From contig CM041465.1 of the NCBI GenBank assembly GCA_023213395.1, positions 72,795,741-72,859,740 on the forward strand: a DNA stretch of 64,000 bases, read 5' to 3'. The notes under the pieces were generated by a model, which made no database searches, was not told the origin of the DNA, and was given only the letters and a program-made list of their open reading frames with translations. The translations under genes and the position numbers were made by a program. Shown piece after piece: positions 23,609 to 35,790 of this stretch; the first letter of the stretch is position 1; every line of letters starts with the position of its first letter. Source of the DNA: Cycas panzhihuaensis (taxonomy: Eukaryota > Cycadophyta).

Positions 23609-24530
23609 ATCAAGATAAACTCATTGAAATGAATTATTATATTTGGAAAATAAAAGTGGAAACCCTTTTGAGAGTAAGAAATACCTAGAAAATTGCCAAT
23701 GGTACTGAAGCAAAATTAGGTGATGCTAGTGCCACTTTAGAAGATTGGTTGGAAAGGGATAACTTAGGAATAATCATCTTAAAGCTCTCTATTTTTTATC
23801 CTCTCTTAGTGTATGTAGAAAAATTAAATTCAACTTTTGTTATTTAGAAATTTTTTGAAAATCTTTTTGGTCGAAAAAATAAAGGCAGAATAATTGCCTT
23901 GAAGGAAGATTTATATAAACTTCACATGAAGGAACATGACACAATAATAGAATTTATACATAAAGTTATTTCACTTAGAAATAACCTTTTGAGTGCAAGG
24001 GATGCCATCACTAATGAGGAGTTAGTACAAATGGTAGCCAGAAAGTTACCAAAATCTTTTGATGTTACCATTAACTTTATAACAAACAATAATCAAATTG
24101 ATACAATGACCCTTGATGAGTTAACTGACTTATTGTTAAGATAGGAACAAAGAAATAAATGTTATTAAGAATCCTCATAATTGGAGGAAGCCTTCACATT
24201 TAGATTAAATTTGGGGTCTCAAGGACATGGCTAAGCATATGGAAGAGGACACAGTCCAAAAGCTAGAAGCCCTGCTCAAGGTTGTTGGTAAGATAATAGA
24301 GGACGTGGACATAGCAGAGACACCAGAATCTATTTTAGTTGTGGTAAACCTAGACATTTTGCTAGTTCCTACCCTACATTCTATGTTTGCTATCAATGTG
24401 GCTAATCAGGTCATTATTCCTATCAATGCCCTCAAAGGAGAGTATATATCTAGAGAGGGAAACATCCAGTTAGCAACTACAGTAAAGAAAAAACTAAAGA
24501 AGAGGAAGAGGAAATAGCCTTTGTTGTCGT
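23609..24530 (+). pseudogene. Element C gag
   Basis: From about 23609 the reading SDQDKLIEMNYYIWKIKVE starts a copia gag. The best open piece is 23899-24144 (LKEDLYKLHMKEHD, then ITNEELVQMVARKLP). After a glycine-rich decayed stretch two zinc knuckles follow: the first is partial (FSCGKPRHFASSY, last Cys changed), and the second, CYQCG-stop-SGHYSYQC (about 24389-24430), has all four ligands in C-X2-C-X4-H-X4-C spacing but holds a stop between them. A double knuckle distinguishes the C/D family from B, E and I. Confidence 0.8.
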
Positions 24531-24539
24531 ATTATCAGC

Positions 24540-27500
24540 AAAATTAAAAGAAGGTGACACATGGTATATAGATTTAAGTGAATCAAGATATATGAATAAT
24601 CATGAAGATTGGTTTAAAATATTAAAACCTTAAAGCACTGACAAATTAGTTGAGTTAGAAGATAAGTACCCTTTTAACATAAAAGGGGCAGGTACCATTA
24701 CTATTAATTTACAAGGGAGTGTAAAGAAAATTGAAAATGTGTTATTGGTTCTTGGCTTAAAAATGAACCTTTTATCTATTTCAGAACTCAGTAAAAAATG
24801 ACCGAGGACTATATTTGACGAGGAAGGTTACAGTCATATATTAGATATGAAAAATAATAGGAATCCAATATCCAAGGGAATAAGGTGTAATGATCTATAC
24901 AAATTGATATCAAATCCTATGATTCCCAGTTTGAATATGAAAGTTTGAACTACTATAAGTTCTTATAATAAAATATGGCATTTGAACTATGGACATCTTC
25001 CTATAGATACTTTAAAATTGATGGAAAAATCTGGGATGGTAAATGGACTACCTCATTTCTCTTCTAATAATTTCTTTAGTAAAGGTTACCAAGTTGGTAA
25101 ATAACATCAATTTCCCTTCAAGGAAAGTGAATGACGAGCTCAAACCAAGATGAAATTAATTCACATTGATCTTTATGGACCTCTTACACCTCTGTCAATT
25201 AATAGTTGCAGATACTTTCTCACTTTCATCAATGACTTCACTCATAAGATATGGGTGTATTTTCTTCATAATAAATCAGAAGTTTTTGAAACATTTAAGG
25301 AATTTAAAGCAAAAACAAAATTGGAATAAAAAATAAAAATAAAATGTATTATATCAAATGGAGGTGGTGAATACATCTCAAAAGAATTTTTGAATTTCTA
25401 TAAGCTAAATGGGATTTGAAGATAATTCATAACTCCTTATATACCTCAGTCCAACAGAGTTGCTGAAAGAAAAAATAGGACCATAATAGAGCTGGCTCAT
25501 AGCATGGTGTACAGAAAGTAAGTTCCCAAGTCATATTGGGTTGAAGCTGTAAGCATTGCCTACTATTTGATAAATCAAAGCCCTACAAAAGCATTGAAGA
25601 ATATGACTCCTAAAGAAGCTTGGTCAGCTAAGAAACTCGATGTCAGTTCTCATAAAATATTTGATAGTCATGCCTTTGTTCATATACCTAATGAAAGGAG
25701 GTCAAAATTAGATGCAAAAAACATAGAATGTATTATGATAGGATATAGTAAAAACTCAAAAGCTTACAAATGTATAGATCCAAAAGTAAATAAGATTTAT
25801 ATAAGTAGAGATGTCATCTTTAATGAAGAAAATAGTGTATACAAGCAATCATAAATAGAAGTAATCAAAGCTAAGACAAAGGAATCAGGACACAAAACTA
25901 TTCTAGAAGAAATTTTAGAAATCACCACAGAAGAAATACCATCAACAGAATCTTTTTCAACTCATACAGAGACAACAGAAGGAGAAAGCTCATTTGTAGA
26001 ACAACCAATAGAAGAATCAATGAGTAAGAAAGAGAAGAAACTACCAAAATGGTTTATCAAAACCATTGAAGAATGAAAAAGAGATGTGTTTGAACATAAA
26101 ACTAAAAGTCAAAGGCCAAAAGCTTTGCTAAGTAGAGTCAAACCATAATAATGGAGGCCAATAATAGATTCTAAAATGGACTCAATAATCAAAAATCAAA
26201 CATGGGAATTGGTAGAGCTACCTCCAAATAAACCTATCGTCAATTACAAATGGGTCTACAAAATCAAGGAAGGAATGAATAAAAAGGTGGAAAAATACAA
26301 AGCTCATCTTGTTGCAAAAGGATATACTCAAATAGTTGGTGTGGACTTTAAATAAACATTTTCTATGGTGGCCAAAATGGATATGGTAAGAGCAGTTATT
26401 GCTTTGGCAACTTTGAGTAACTGGAAAATTTTTCAGCTTGACATAAAAAGTGCTTTATAAATGGAAAGCTAGAAGAAGAAGTTTGCATGGCATAATCTAA
26501 AGGATACATCAAAGAAGGATAAGAACATCTAGTATATAAACTAAAAAAGGCTTTGTATGGGTTAAAGCAAGCTCCTCGATCTTGGTATGCTAAGTTGGAT
26601 CAACATTTGTGTTAAAATGGGTTCCAAAGATGTAGTTTTGACTCTAGTCTATATACAAGGAAAAGACATGGACTAATTATAGTCATTGTTGTTTATGTTG
26701 ATGATATGATTCTTATAGGGAATGATGAAGAATCTATTATAAACATAAAAAGGGAACTTGAAAAGAAAATTAAAATGACAGATTTAGGCCTCCTAAACTA
26801 TTATTTGGAAATGGAAGTAGACTAATAACATAATCATATTACCTTATCTTAAAGAAAATATATAAAAGATTTATTGGTCAAATTCTAAATGGTAGATTAT
26901 AATTCTTGTACGACGCCCATGGAGGTAAACTATAACTTAGTAGCATAAAAATAAGAATAGGTTGTAGATGCCACTTTGTAAAGATAACTAATCTAGAGTT
27001 TAATATATCTTACAACCACTAGACTAGATATATCATATTCAGTGGGACTAGTCTCCAGGTACATATAGGAACCCAAAGTGTGACATTGGAAAGTTGCTAT
27101 AAGAGCATTAAAGTACCTATAGGGTACAAAAGATTTAAAATTGGCATATTCCAATAAAGGGACAACAAAACTGGCAAGATACTGTGACTCAAATTGGGCT
27201 GGTGACAAAGAATAGAGAAAGTCCACAAGTGGATACAGCTTCTTCTTAGTATTAATTGCCATTTCTTGGTGTAGTAAGAAATAACCCACAATTACACTTT
27301 CACAAACTAAAGCTAAATACAAAGTTATTATAATTACAACATGTGAAGCAATATGGTTAAGACAACTTCTTGTTGAAGTGGAACAACAACAAAGTCAAAT
27401 AATAGTTATATATTATGACAATCAAAATGCCATCGAGTTGACTAAGAATTTAATTCTTCATGCTAGAACAAAGCATATAGAAGTACACCATCACTTTATA

Positions 27501-27644
27501 AGAGAAAATGTTTACAACAAGGAAATTGGATTGGAATATTATCTCACTGCTGAACAAATTATAGATTTGATGATAAAACCTCTTGGAAAAGAAAGGTTCC
27601 AAACTCTAAGAGATAAATTTGGGCTAAAAGAAGTAAAATATTAA
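24540..27644 (+). pseudogene. Element C pol (protease, integrase, RT, RNase H)
   Basis: Protease region DTWYIDLSESRYMNN near 24560 is decayed: the D-S-G-A-S site reads D-L-S-E-S. Pre-integrase WHLNYGHLP is near 24977. Integrase 25150-25854 has IHIDLYGPL, ISNGGGEYI (Asp to Asn at the second acidic site) and NRVAERKNR with Glu kept. RT begins near 26170 (NQTWELVELPPNKP), has a frameshift at about 26455, and keeps VVYVDDMILIGND near 26688-26726. RNase H runs from about 26990 to the stop at 27642-27644, with the best open stretch at 27378-27644 (HIEVHHHFIREN, LGKERFQTLRDKFG). There are numerous TAA/TAG stops. Confidence 0.87.
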
Positions 27645-27651
27645 GAGAGGG

Positions 27652-27868
27652 TGTTAGGATATAATGTTTTATCCTAAGCTAAAGGGGTAATGTTGCACAC
27701 CCTCAATTTGTAACTTACACAAGATATTGTGACATATGTTAATCTAGGAGGAGCCAGTTATAAATCAAATTGTAATAGACACAACATTGATGTATATTTA
27801 TAAAGACAATGTCTCTAAGTTAATGCAAGTATTCATTCCTTTTTTCCTCTTCAATTTTATGTTGGAAA
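27652..27868 (+). repeat. 3' LTR of element C
   Basis: It begins TGTTAGGATATAATG after the purine tract. It aligns along its length with 22694-22911, but the last ~20 bp are degraded, so the right end is approximate and no duplication could be confirmed. Confidence 0.8.
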
Positions 27869-29362
27869 ATAAATGGAATGTAGAGTAGAGCAGGTAAGCA
27901 AAATTCAATCCATATTAAGAATCTTGAACCAAAGTATATCTTATTCAAGCCATTGTATAATAAGAGTACATCAAGTTTCCTTTATAAGGTGGTGTTAAAA
28001 GACACTAGGGTTATTCACCCCAAAAAATATATAGTTGTGAGGAAGGAGGGAAACTTCCTCAACCTCCAAAATTTAAACAATAATAAAATAATACATAACT
28101 TCAATATAAAATTAACTCACCTAACTTACCTTAACATGTGTATGCTCATATGTGCCTAAGGTTATAGTGGGGTGATAAGCATTAACCCCAATATTTTGCT
28201 CTATTTTAACATTGATGATGTTAGAAACAACTTCTAAGATCGGTGTTTTTATAGTAAGTATACAAATTTTCATAGTGATTTTACATATATTTCTTTATTA
28301 ATTTCTATGATATGATGGCATGAGGATATGAATAATTCCTAAGCGACCTTTAAGAAGAAATCAAATCTAAACTCTGATGTTAGAATAATGAAAAATTAAG
28401 TTTGTTGGTTGTCACCCTTCCATGGAGAAAGTTGATGAAACAACATAAAAAAAAATAGTATTTGTGATTTTTTTTTCATCAATTTGAATCTATAAATATG
28501 TTATACATAGTTGGGTGACCTTGTGAATGAAATATTACTAGAATTTGAGTATTATTCAATGAGTTGTGTATGATCAAACTTGTTGAAACCTTTATTATTT
28601 GACACAAATAAAACTACTATGTTTAATTGTATTTTCTTTAGATATTATCAGTATTTTTAAGATTTGAAAGCCCACATAAGTATTTGATAGTATTTTGAAG
28701 GTGTGTTTTCAATTTCATCATCATATTCTTATTGAATCTCTTAAGTGAAGTAATCAAAGATTAAAAGTTCGCCATCAAACTCACGCTCAAGCCTATACTA
28801 AATTTTTTTCTCTCTTTTATTTATTTTTTAAAAGTTTATAATAAAATAAAACATTATTAACATGTTATGTAAAGTCCACCCACCCCCCAATAACTTTTCT
28901 AAGTGGTCACATGGTCTTTTTCAATTACCAGGAGCTAAAATATAAAAATGTGAAAATAATTTTTTTGCCTAATTTCATTTTTTAATAACATATGGATATT
29001 ATTTTTAGCATATCTTTCATATGGAGCATTGGAATTTAGTGTCATGTATTTTGTTGGAAAGAAGATTCAGATATAAACATTTTGACTGGTCACATGATAT
29101 ACTTTGAATTTTTTTTAATAAGTTTTTTAATAGTAAAGTTAACAAAGAAAGTCTAACATATTTACAAGTTGATTTTTTAAGCAGTTTAAAGTATGATTTA
29201 TCATTTATTGATAATCTAAAAAGTTCCTTGGCACATGTTGATTAGTATGGAGACTTGTTTGATGAAGAAAAAAAAAAAAAATTATGGCTTATTTATTACT
29301 TATTTTAAATCATTTATAACTCATAAGAATCTTATTAGAAAAGAAACAAATGTGAAAAATGG

Positions 29363-29401
<39 letters not shown>

Positions 29402-29512
29402 AAACAATAAAACTATTTATGTGATAGTAAGCTCATAGAAAATTGTTTGTTTATAGATATTTGCATGCCTAAATATAGAATGTTTTTAACTACCTTTTTT
29501 AGCTATGTAAAA
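27869..29512. other. AT-rich spacer between C and D
   Basis: There are no recognisable genes. The open piece at 27953-28159 shows no motif. The segment contains poly-A/T stretches and a (GA)17 run at 29365-29398. Confidence 0.5.
29365..29398 (+). repeat. (GA)17 microsatellite
   Basis: A perfect GA dinucleotide run lies about 115 bp upstream of element D. Confidence 0.95.
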
Positions 29513-29706
29513 TGTTGAGAGGTAATGTTTTATCATTAACAAAGTAATTAATATATGTAATGATAACATGTATCATATTGTTAGAGGTTGGTTACACATC
29601 AAGTTATAACAGTTACCAACCCAATCATGTATTTAAGAAACTCATTCTCTCAATAAAGATGTTGAGTTCTCTTATAAACCTTCTGTCTCTTGATTGACTT
29701 CCAACA
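29513..29706 (+). repeat. 5' LTR of element D
   Basis: It begins TGTTGAGAGGTAATG and ends CTTCCAACA. The AATAAA at 29654-29659 is a possible polyadenylation signal. The primer site TGGTATCAGAGTAGG follows immediately at 29707-29721. Confidence 0.92.
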
Positions 29707-30360
29707 TGGTATCAGAGTAGGTTAAGGGGCAACTACTTGATTGAAAAGAAGAAGATCTGATTCTTAAAGATAAGTCAAGGGTCAAAGAAGGGAGACTAGT
29801 CTGGAAGGCCTTCCAACACAAGAGAGAAGCAATTAATGACTGTGCATGGAACTGTACGGATGATGTTTTTTTTCAAAGTCATCAAATCGAGACAAAATTT
29901 GGTGAGCAGATAGATCGAGAGATGACCATCATTTCTCTCTTCTACATTGAGGTCATTTGGTTTGGAGTCATTTCAGGGGTCAAATCAACCAATAACCAGT
30001 CCACGTAGGACTGAAGGAGGAAGCATGAAAATCTTTTGAAATCAGGCTTAAATCTAGGTATTTTTAGACTAAAAATCTCTAAATACTTATTATTGAACGA
30101 TTCCATTTATTTTTGTTTGAATTTGTTGAGTTTTTTGGTAGATTTTCATAAAATTGAATAAGAACCCTAGTTGCTCATGTAACTAGTTGAGGCTGATTTC
30201 TCCATATTGAGAAATAATCTTATAAAACTAATTTCAGATCTAGATAGATGATGAAAAAATCTACCTTTTGAGGTATAACTTGCCCTAATCTATACACCTA
30301 GGGTTTTGTATGGCCATACCAATCCCGTTTCCTCTCTCTTCATTTATGATGGTTGCTCCT

Positions 30361-31002
30361 TAGTTTAGACTCTCAGAATAAGATAAACTTACTAAGAGTA
30401 ACTATAATATCTAGAAAATTAAGATTAAAACCCTGTTTAGGGCTTGAAATACTTAGAATATTACTCTTGGGATTGAAACCAAGCCAGACGATGCTAGTGC
30501 AACCCTACCCAGTTGGTTAGAAAGAGATAATATAGGTGTTATCATTCTCAAAATGTCAGTATTAGACTCTATGTTGGTATATGTTAAAAAATTGACCTCC
30601 ACATCAAGCATTTGGAATTGCTTTGAAATTTTGTTTGGTCAGAAAAATAAAGCTCGGATATTCACTCTTAAGGAAGAATTATATAAGTTCTACATGAGAG
30701 AGCATGAAACAGTGACTGAATTTATACACAAAGTCACTTCCCTCAGAAATGGATTATCGAGTTCTACAAAAATCCTGTCCAAACTAGAACTTGTTCAGAT
30801 GGTAGCTAGTAAATTACTAAAGACCTTTGATGTAATTATCAATACTATTACAAACAATAATCAGATTGATACAACGACCCTTGATGAGTTGACTGGAATA
30901 TTGCTTAGACAGGAACAAAGAAACAGGCAATATGAAGACTCAATTGAATTGGAAGATGCATTTACTTCCAGATTAAATATGGGACCACGAGGACGAAGTT
31001 AG
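30361..31002 (+). pseudogene. Element D gag
   Basis: This copia gag of the C/D type reads DASATLPSWLERDNIGV before the open stretch 30553-31002. That stretch contains IWNCFEILFGQKNKARIF, LKEELYKFYMREHE and DTTTLDELTGILLRQEQ. Two degenerate zinc knuckles follow at about 31097-31200; the second reads CYHYGQI-stop-HYPYQC, with its second Cys changed to Tyr. Stops occur near 30385-30465 and at 31000. Confidence 0.83.
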
Positions 31003-31299
31003 ACCCATGGAAGAGGATGGACCCCAGATTCTAGGAATTTTACTTGTGGATGATATTTGGACAACATAGGACGTGGATGAAGTCATGATTCCAAGATATG
31101 TTTTAATTGTAGTAAATATAGACACTTTGCCAGTACCTACAGAGCATTTGATGCGTGTTATCATTATGGACAAATATGACACTATCCATATCAATGTCCC
31201 TAAAGAAGAGAAGATATTTAGAGAGGGAAAAGTCCAGTAGGGAACTATAGCAAAGAACAAACTAAAGAAGAAGAAGAAGAGACAACATTCATAGTTGCC

Positions 31300-34200
31300 T
31301 TGTAAGTAGGATTAAAGGAAACTGATACATGGTTCATTGATTCTAGAGCTTCATGGCACATGATAAATTATCAAGATTGATTTAAAAGTCTAATACCCTA
31401 TAACACTAGCAGATAAGTAGAATTGGGTTATAAATATCCACTAGAAATTAAGGAAGTGGGTACTATCTATATTTGCATACAAGGTAATGTAAAGAAAATT
31501 AGAAATGTTTTATGGATTCATGATCTTAAAATGAATCTTTTGTCTATCTCATAACTCAGTAAAAAAGGGCTAAGAACTACGTTTGATGAAGAAGGCCTCT
31601 GTCTAATATTGAACATAAAAAATAATGGGGAAACCATTACCAAAGGCATTAGGAGTAATGATCTATACAAATTAGTTTCAGATCCTATAATACCTTGTCC
31701 AAAAGCTTGTACTATTATGAATCTTGATAATAAAGTATGGCATTTGAAGTATGGACATCTTCCAAAAGAAACTTTAAGGAAAATAAAAAAATATGACATG
31801 GTACATGGATTACCTAACATTACTTCAGAAAATTTTGTATGTAAAGGATGCCAATTTAGAAAAAAATCACAGACTACTCTTCAAAGAAATGAAGACCACA
31901 AAATAAATTGGAACTAATTCACATAGATCTCTACAGACCAATTACACCAATTTTAATAAATAGTTGTAGGCAATTCTTAACCTTCATTGATGATTTCACT
32001 AGGAAAGTCTGGGTATATTTTTTACATAATAAATCAGAGGTCTTTGAAATCTTTAAAGAATTTAAGGTAGAAGTAGAACTTGAATCAAAATCCAAAATAA
32101 AGTGTATCAGATCAGATGGAGGAGGAGAATATATCTCCAACGAGTTTTTGACCTACTGCAAAAGGAATGGAATTCGGAGACAAATGACCACTCCCTACAC
32201 TCCATAATCCAATGGAGTCACTGAAAGAAAAATTAGAACTCTGATGGAAATGACTCATAGCATGGTACATGAAATGTAGGTTCCAAAGTCATATTGGACA
32301 TAAGCCATGAATACAATCTTGTAAACAGAAGTCCAACTAAAGTATTAGAAAATATCACACTTGAAGAAGCATGGACAGGTAAAAAACTTGATGTTAGTTC
32401 TTTCAAAGTATTTGGTAGCCAAGCATATGTGCACATACTAGACAAAAATATGTCAAAAATTGATGTAAAAAGCATCGAATATATTATGATAGGATATAGC
32501 AAAAATTCCAAGGCATATAAATGTATTGATTAAAAAATAAATAAAATATATATTAGTAGAGATGATGTTTTTTATGAAGGAAACTTGAATTCCCAATCTC
32601 AAAATAAAATAATTGAAGAAGATATGGAGAATTTCAGTAAATAAATCTTCACAGAAGAAATCTCAGACATCACCTCTGAAGAAATCATGTCGTGCATATC
32701 TCATGAAGACTTAGGCAAAGAAGGAAGTGCAACACAAGAAGCAGAATCATATTTGGAGCCCACAAGAATAAGAGAGCACTCAAAAGATGAAAAGAAATTG
32801 CCCAAATAGTTCATTAAGACCATTGAAGAAGGGGAAATACATTTGATCATAGGACAAGAGGTCAAAAACCAAAAACCTTGCTTAGTAGAGTTTAACCCCA
32901 ATCATTTCAAGAGGCCCAAAGTCAATCATAATGGAAGGCAGCAATGGATGATGAAATAGATTAGATTAATAAGAATCTAACATGGTAATTAGTAGAACTT
33001 CCTCCAAACAAATCTATAGTCAATTGCAAATAGGTATACAAAATTAAAGAAGGTGCAAATGGAAAGATTAAAAAATATAAGGCATGTTTGGTGGCAAAAG
33101 GATATGCTCAAATAGCTGGAATTGATTTTGAAGAAACCTTCTCACCTATAGCCAAGTTGAATACAATAAGGACTATGATAGGACTTGCAACATTGCACAA
33201 CTAGAAAATTTTCCAACTAGATGTGAAGAGTACGTTCTTAAATGGTGATCTTGAAGAAGACGTATACATGGCACAACCCAAAGGATATGTCAAGAAAGGA
33301 TAAGAACAATTAGTGTGCAAATTAAAAAAGGCCTTATATGGATTGAAGCAAGCTTCTCATGCATGGTATAGCAAATTAGATCAACATCTACGCAATAATG
33401 GTTTCTAGCATTGTAGTTCAAACTCCAGCCTATACACAAAGAAAAGAGATAAACAAATTATTATAATTACTATTTATATATATAATATGATATTGACAGG
33501 AAATGATGATAAAACAATTATAGAAATAAAGGGATAGTTAGAAAAGAAATTTGAAAGGACAAACCTTGGCTTTCTCAGCTACTATTTGGGATTGGAAGTA
33601 AATCAATAGAATGAATACATTTCCATCTCACAAAGTAAATATATAAAAGATTTACTAGAAAAATTCAGAATAACAAATTGCAATCCTTGTGCTACACCCA
33701 TAGAGATCAATTACAACTTGGTACTTGATGAAAAAGAATAGACAGTTGATGTCACTTTATATAGATAATTAATTGGAAGTCTGATCTATCTCATGGCTAT
33801 TAGACCTGATATATCCTATTCTGTTAGATTACTTTCTAGATACATGCAAGAACCTCCAATTAGACATTAGAAAGCAGCCTGGAGAATACTGAGATACTTG
33901 CAGGCCATAATAGAATTGAAATTAGTCTACTCGAAAAAGGAATCAGCAGAACTTATAAGATATTGTGATTTAGATTAGGTAGGTGATAAAGATCAAAGGA
34001 AGTCAACCAGTGGATATTGTTTCTTTCTGAGATTAGCCGTAATTTCATGGTGCAACAGAAAACAACCTATTGTCGTACTCTCGTTAATTGAAGCAGAGTA
34101 CAAAGTAGCAATAATTGCAATCTATGAAGCAGTATGGCTTTGACAACTTTTGAATGATCAGAATCAACCCTAAGACAAAGCAACAACCATATATTGTGAT

Positions 34201-34425
34201 AATCAAAGTGTTATCAAACTGACTAAGAATTATGTCCTTCATGCCATAACTAAGCAGATAGAAGTACATCATCATTTTATAAGAGAGAAGGATCATAGTA
34301 AAGAAATTAAACTAGAATACTATCCCACTATAGAACAAACTATAGATCTATTGACAAAATCTTTAGGAAAAGAAAAACTCCAGTTTTTCAAAGACAAGAT
34401 AAGATTGAAAGAGATAAAACATTAA
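31300..34425 (+). pseudogene. Element D pol (protease, integrase, RT, RNase H)
   Basis: The protease site reads WFIDSRASWHM near 31332: the Gly of DSGAS is Arg, the same change as in element B. Pre-integrase WHLKYGHLP is at 31739 and CKGCQFRKK at 31840. Integrase 31908-32533 has IHIDLYRP, IRSDGGGEYI and NGVTERKIR (all three acidic residues kept) with a TAA before NGV. RT and RNase H (about 32930-34425) read in one frame with many stops. The catalytic motif is IYIYNMILTGND, so both Asp residues of YVDD are lost. The end reads LGKEKLQFFKDK and stops at 34423-34425. Confidence 0.88.
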
Positions 34426-34432
34426 GAGAGGG

Positions 34433-34626
34433 TATTAAGAGGTAATGTTTTATCATTAACTAAGTAATTAATGTATGGAATGATAACATGTACCATATTG
34501 TTAGATGTTGGTTACACATCAAGTTATAATGATTACCAACCCAATCATGTATTTAAGAAACTCATTCTCTCAATAAAGATGTTGAGTTCTCTTATCAACC
34601 TTCTGTCTTCTAATTGACTTCCAACA
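34433..34626 (+). repeat. 3' LTR of element D
   Basis: It begins TATTAAGAGG (terminal G mutated to A) and ends CTTCCAACA. It is the same length as the 5' copy. Confidence 0.92.
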
Positions 34627-35240
34627 TGAAAGACGTTATTTAAAACCACCTAATGTTAATGATGGACTTATAAGAAGTTTGTTTGCTCATTTAGAAGTTA
34701 AAAGGAGTTTCATTTTCTCACTTAGTATTTGGAGTTCTCTGGTTGCTTAATGTTTGGATTTTATTTGTTCTCTTGGTGTCTAGAGTTTATCTCTGTATTT
34801 GGTCATGGTCTAAAATTAAAGGGCAATTTTTATTATTATTAGAAACTCTGCTCTAGATGAGGACAAAGTTCCTCATATTCCTACATATGCGATTGTTTAC
34901 TAATTGGTTATTTCTCAAAGTTAGTTACTTTTATATTAATCAACCATTGAACCATGTATTTGAATCACTTTCTAGGAAATTAGTGGTTGCAATCACTAGT
35001 TACCCATGTAGTCTGGTAGATGGTAATTATTTCATATAGACATTAATTATTTCTATATTGAATATTGATTAAAAAAGGAGTTTATATACTGTTTGTAGTT
35101 TTTTAGGTGGTGACATTTACTTATATAAGGATGAGTAATTTTAAGAGCATGTAGTTCTTCTATCTTAATAGTAATTTAATTTGAAGATGAAGATTTCCAA
35201 TTATCATTTTAAGATTGAAAATGAAGATTTATGTAATCAA
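34627..35240. other. AT-rich spacer
   Basis: I found no feature here beyond a short open piece (34857-35039) without motifs. Confidence 0.4.
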
Positions 35241-35790
35241 ATATTATATGAGAGAATATAGTGTTTAATGATTTATTGTAATGTTAAGTCAAGTGGTGTT
35301 AGTTCCCTACTCTCTTATGTCTTATTATTAAAATGAGCATATTAAGTTGTGTGTAATGATTGCTCGTTCATGTATTATCCCATTGGTGGACATAAAGATT
35401 TTCAAATATAATTGGTCAATAATGAGATGATATTATACTATATGTATGCACTCATTCCTAATACAATATTTGCAGATGATAATTTCTTACCAATTATTAT
35501 CCTATATATGTATACATGCCATATCTTTTGACTATTCATTATTTATGTTGTACACCTCATTTATTCATTTATATGTATATTGATTATTTATCAATTCTTA
35601 ATTCCTTCAATCTCCAAAAGTCAACTTTTATGTACTTTTAATAAACTTAGCATATATCTCAATTTGTACATATTTTATAATGATTATAATATAATATTCA
35701 TAAAATACTCTAAGTAGTACATAAGCATGAAGAGGTTATTATAATCAACATTAAATAATTAAGTATTAGTAAAAATATTATACCAGTATT
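35241..35790 (+). repeat. Dispersed repeat R, copy 2
   Basis: Its first ~350 bp match 7095-7440 of copy 1 (for example CATTGGTGGACATA and ACACCTCATTTATTCATTT shared). Its last ~170 bp match 50222-50390 of copy 3 (for example ATAAGCATGAAGAGG). The head found in copies 1 and 3 is missing here. Confidence 0.7.

Larger units (their letters stand above)
22694..27868 (+). mobile_element. Copia retrotransposon C
   Basis: This element of about 5.2 kb has short (~217 bp) LTRs, PBS TGGCATCAGAG at 22912 and a leader with a GA-rich run (22950-22973). It has gag with two zinc knuckles, all pol domains in copia order, a purine tract (TTAAGAGAGGG at 27641-27651) and a 3' LTR. It is the sister of element D: the gag, integrase and RT readings are alike throughout and both have LTRs near 200 bp. 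It is heavily mutated. Confidence 0.9.
29513..34626 (+). mobile_element. Copia retrotransposon D
   Basis: This is a complete 5114-bp structure: two 194-bp LTRs, PBS at 29707, gag, pol, purine tract TTAAGAGAGGG (34422-34432) and 3' LTR. The LTRs differ at about 14 of 194 positions by eye. Flanks TAAAA (left) and TGAAA (right) may be a mutated duplication. The sequence is closely related to element C, yet the two LTR sets have diverged from each other, so C and D are different subfamilies inserted independently. Confidence 0.92.
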
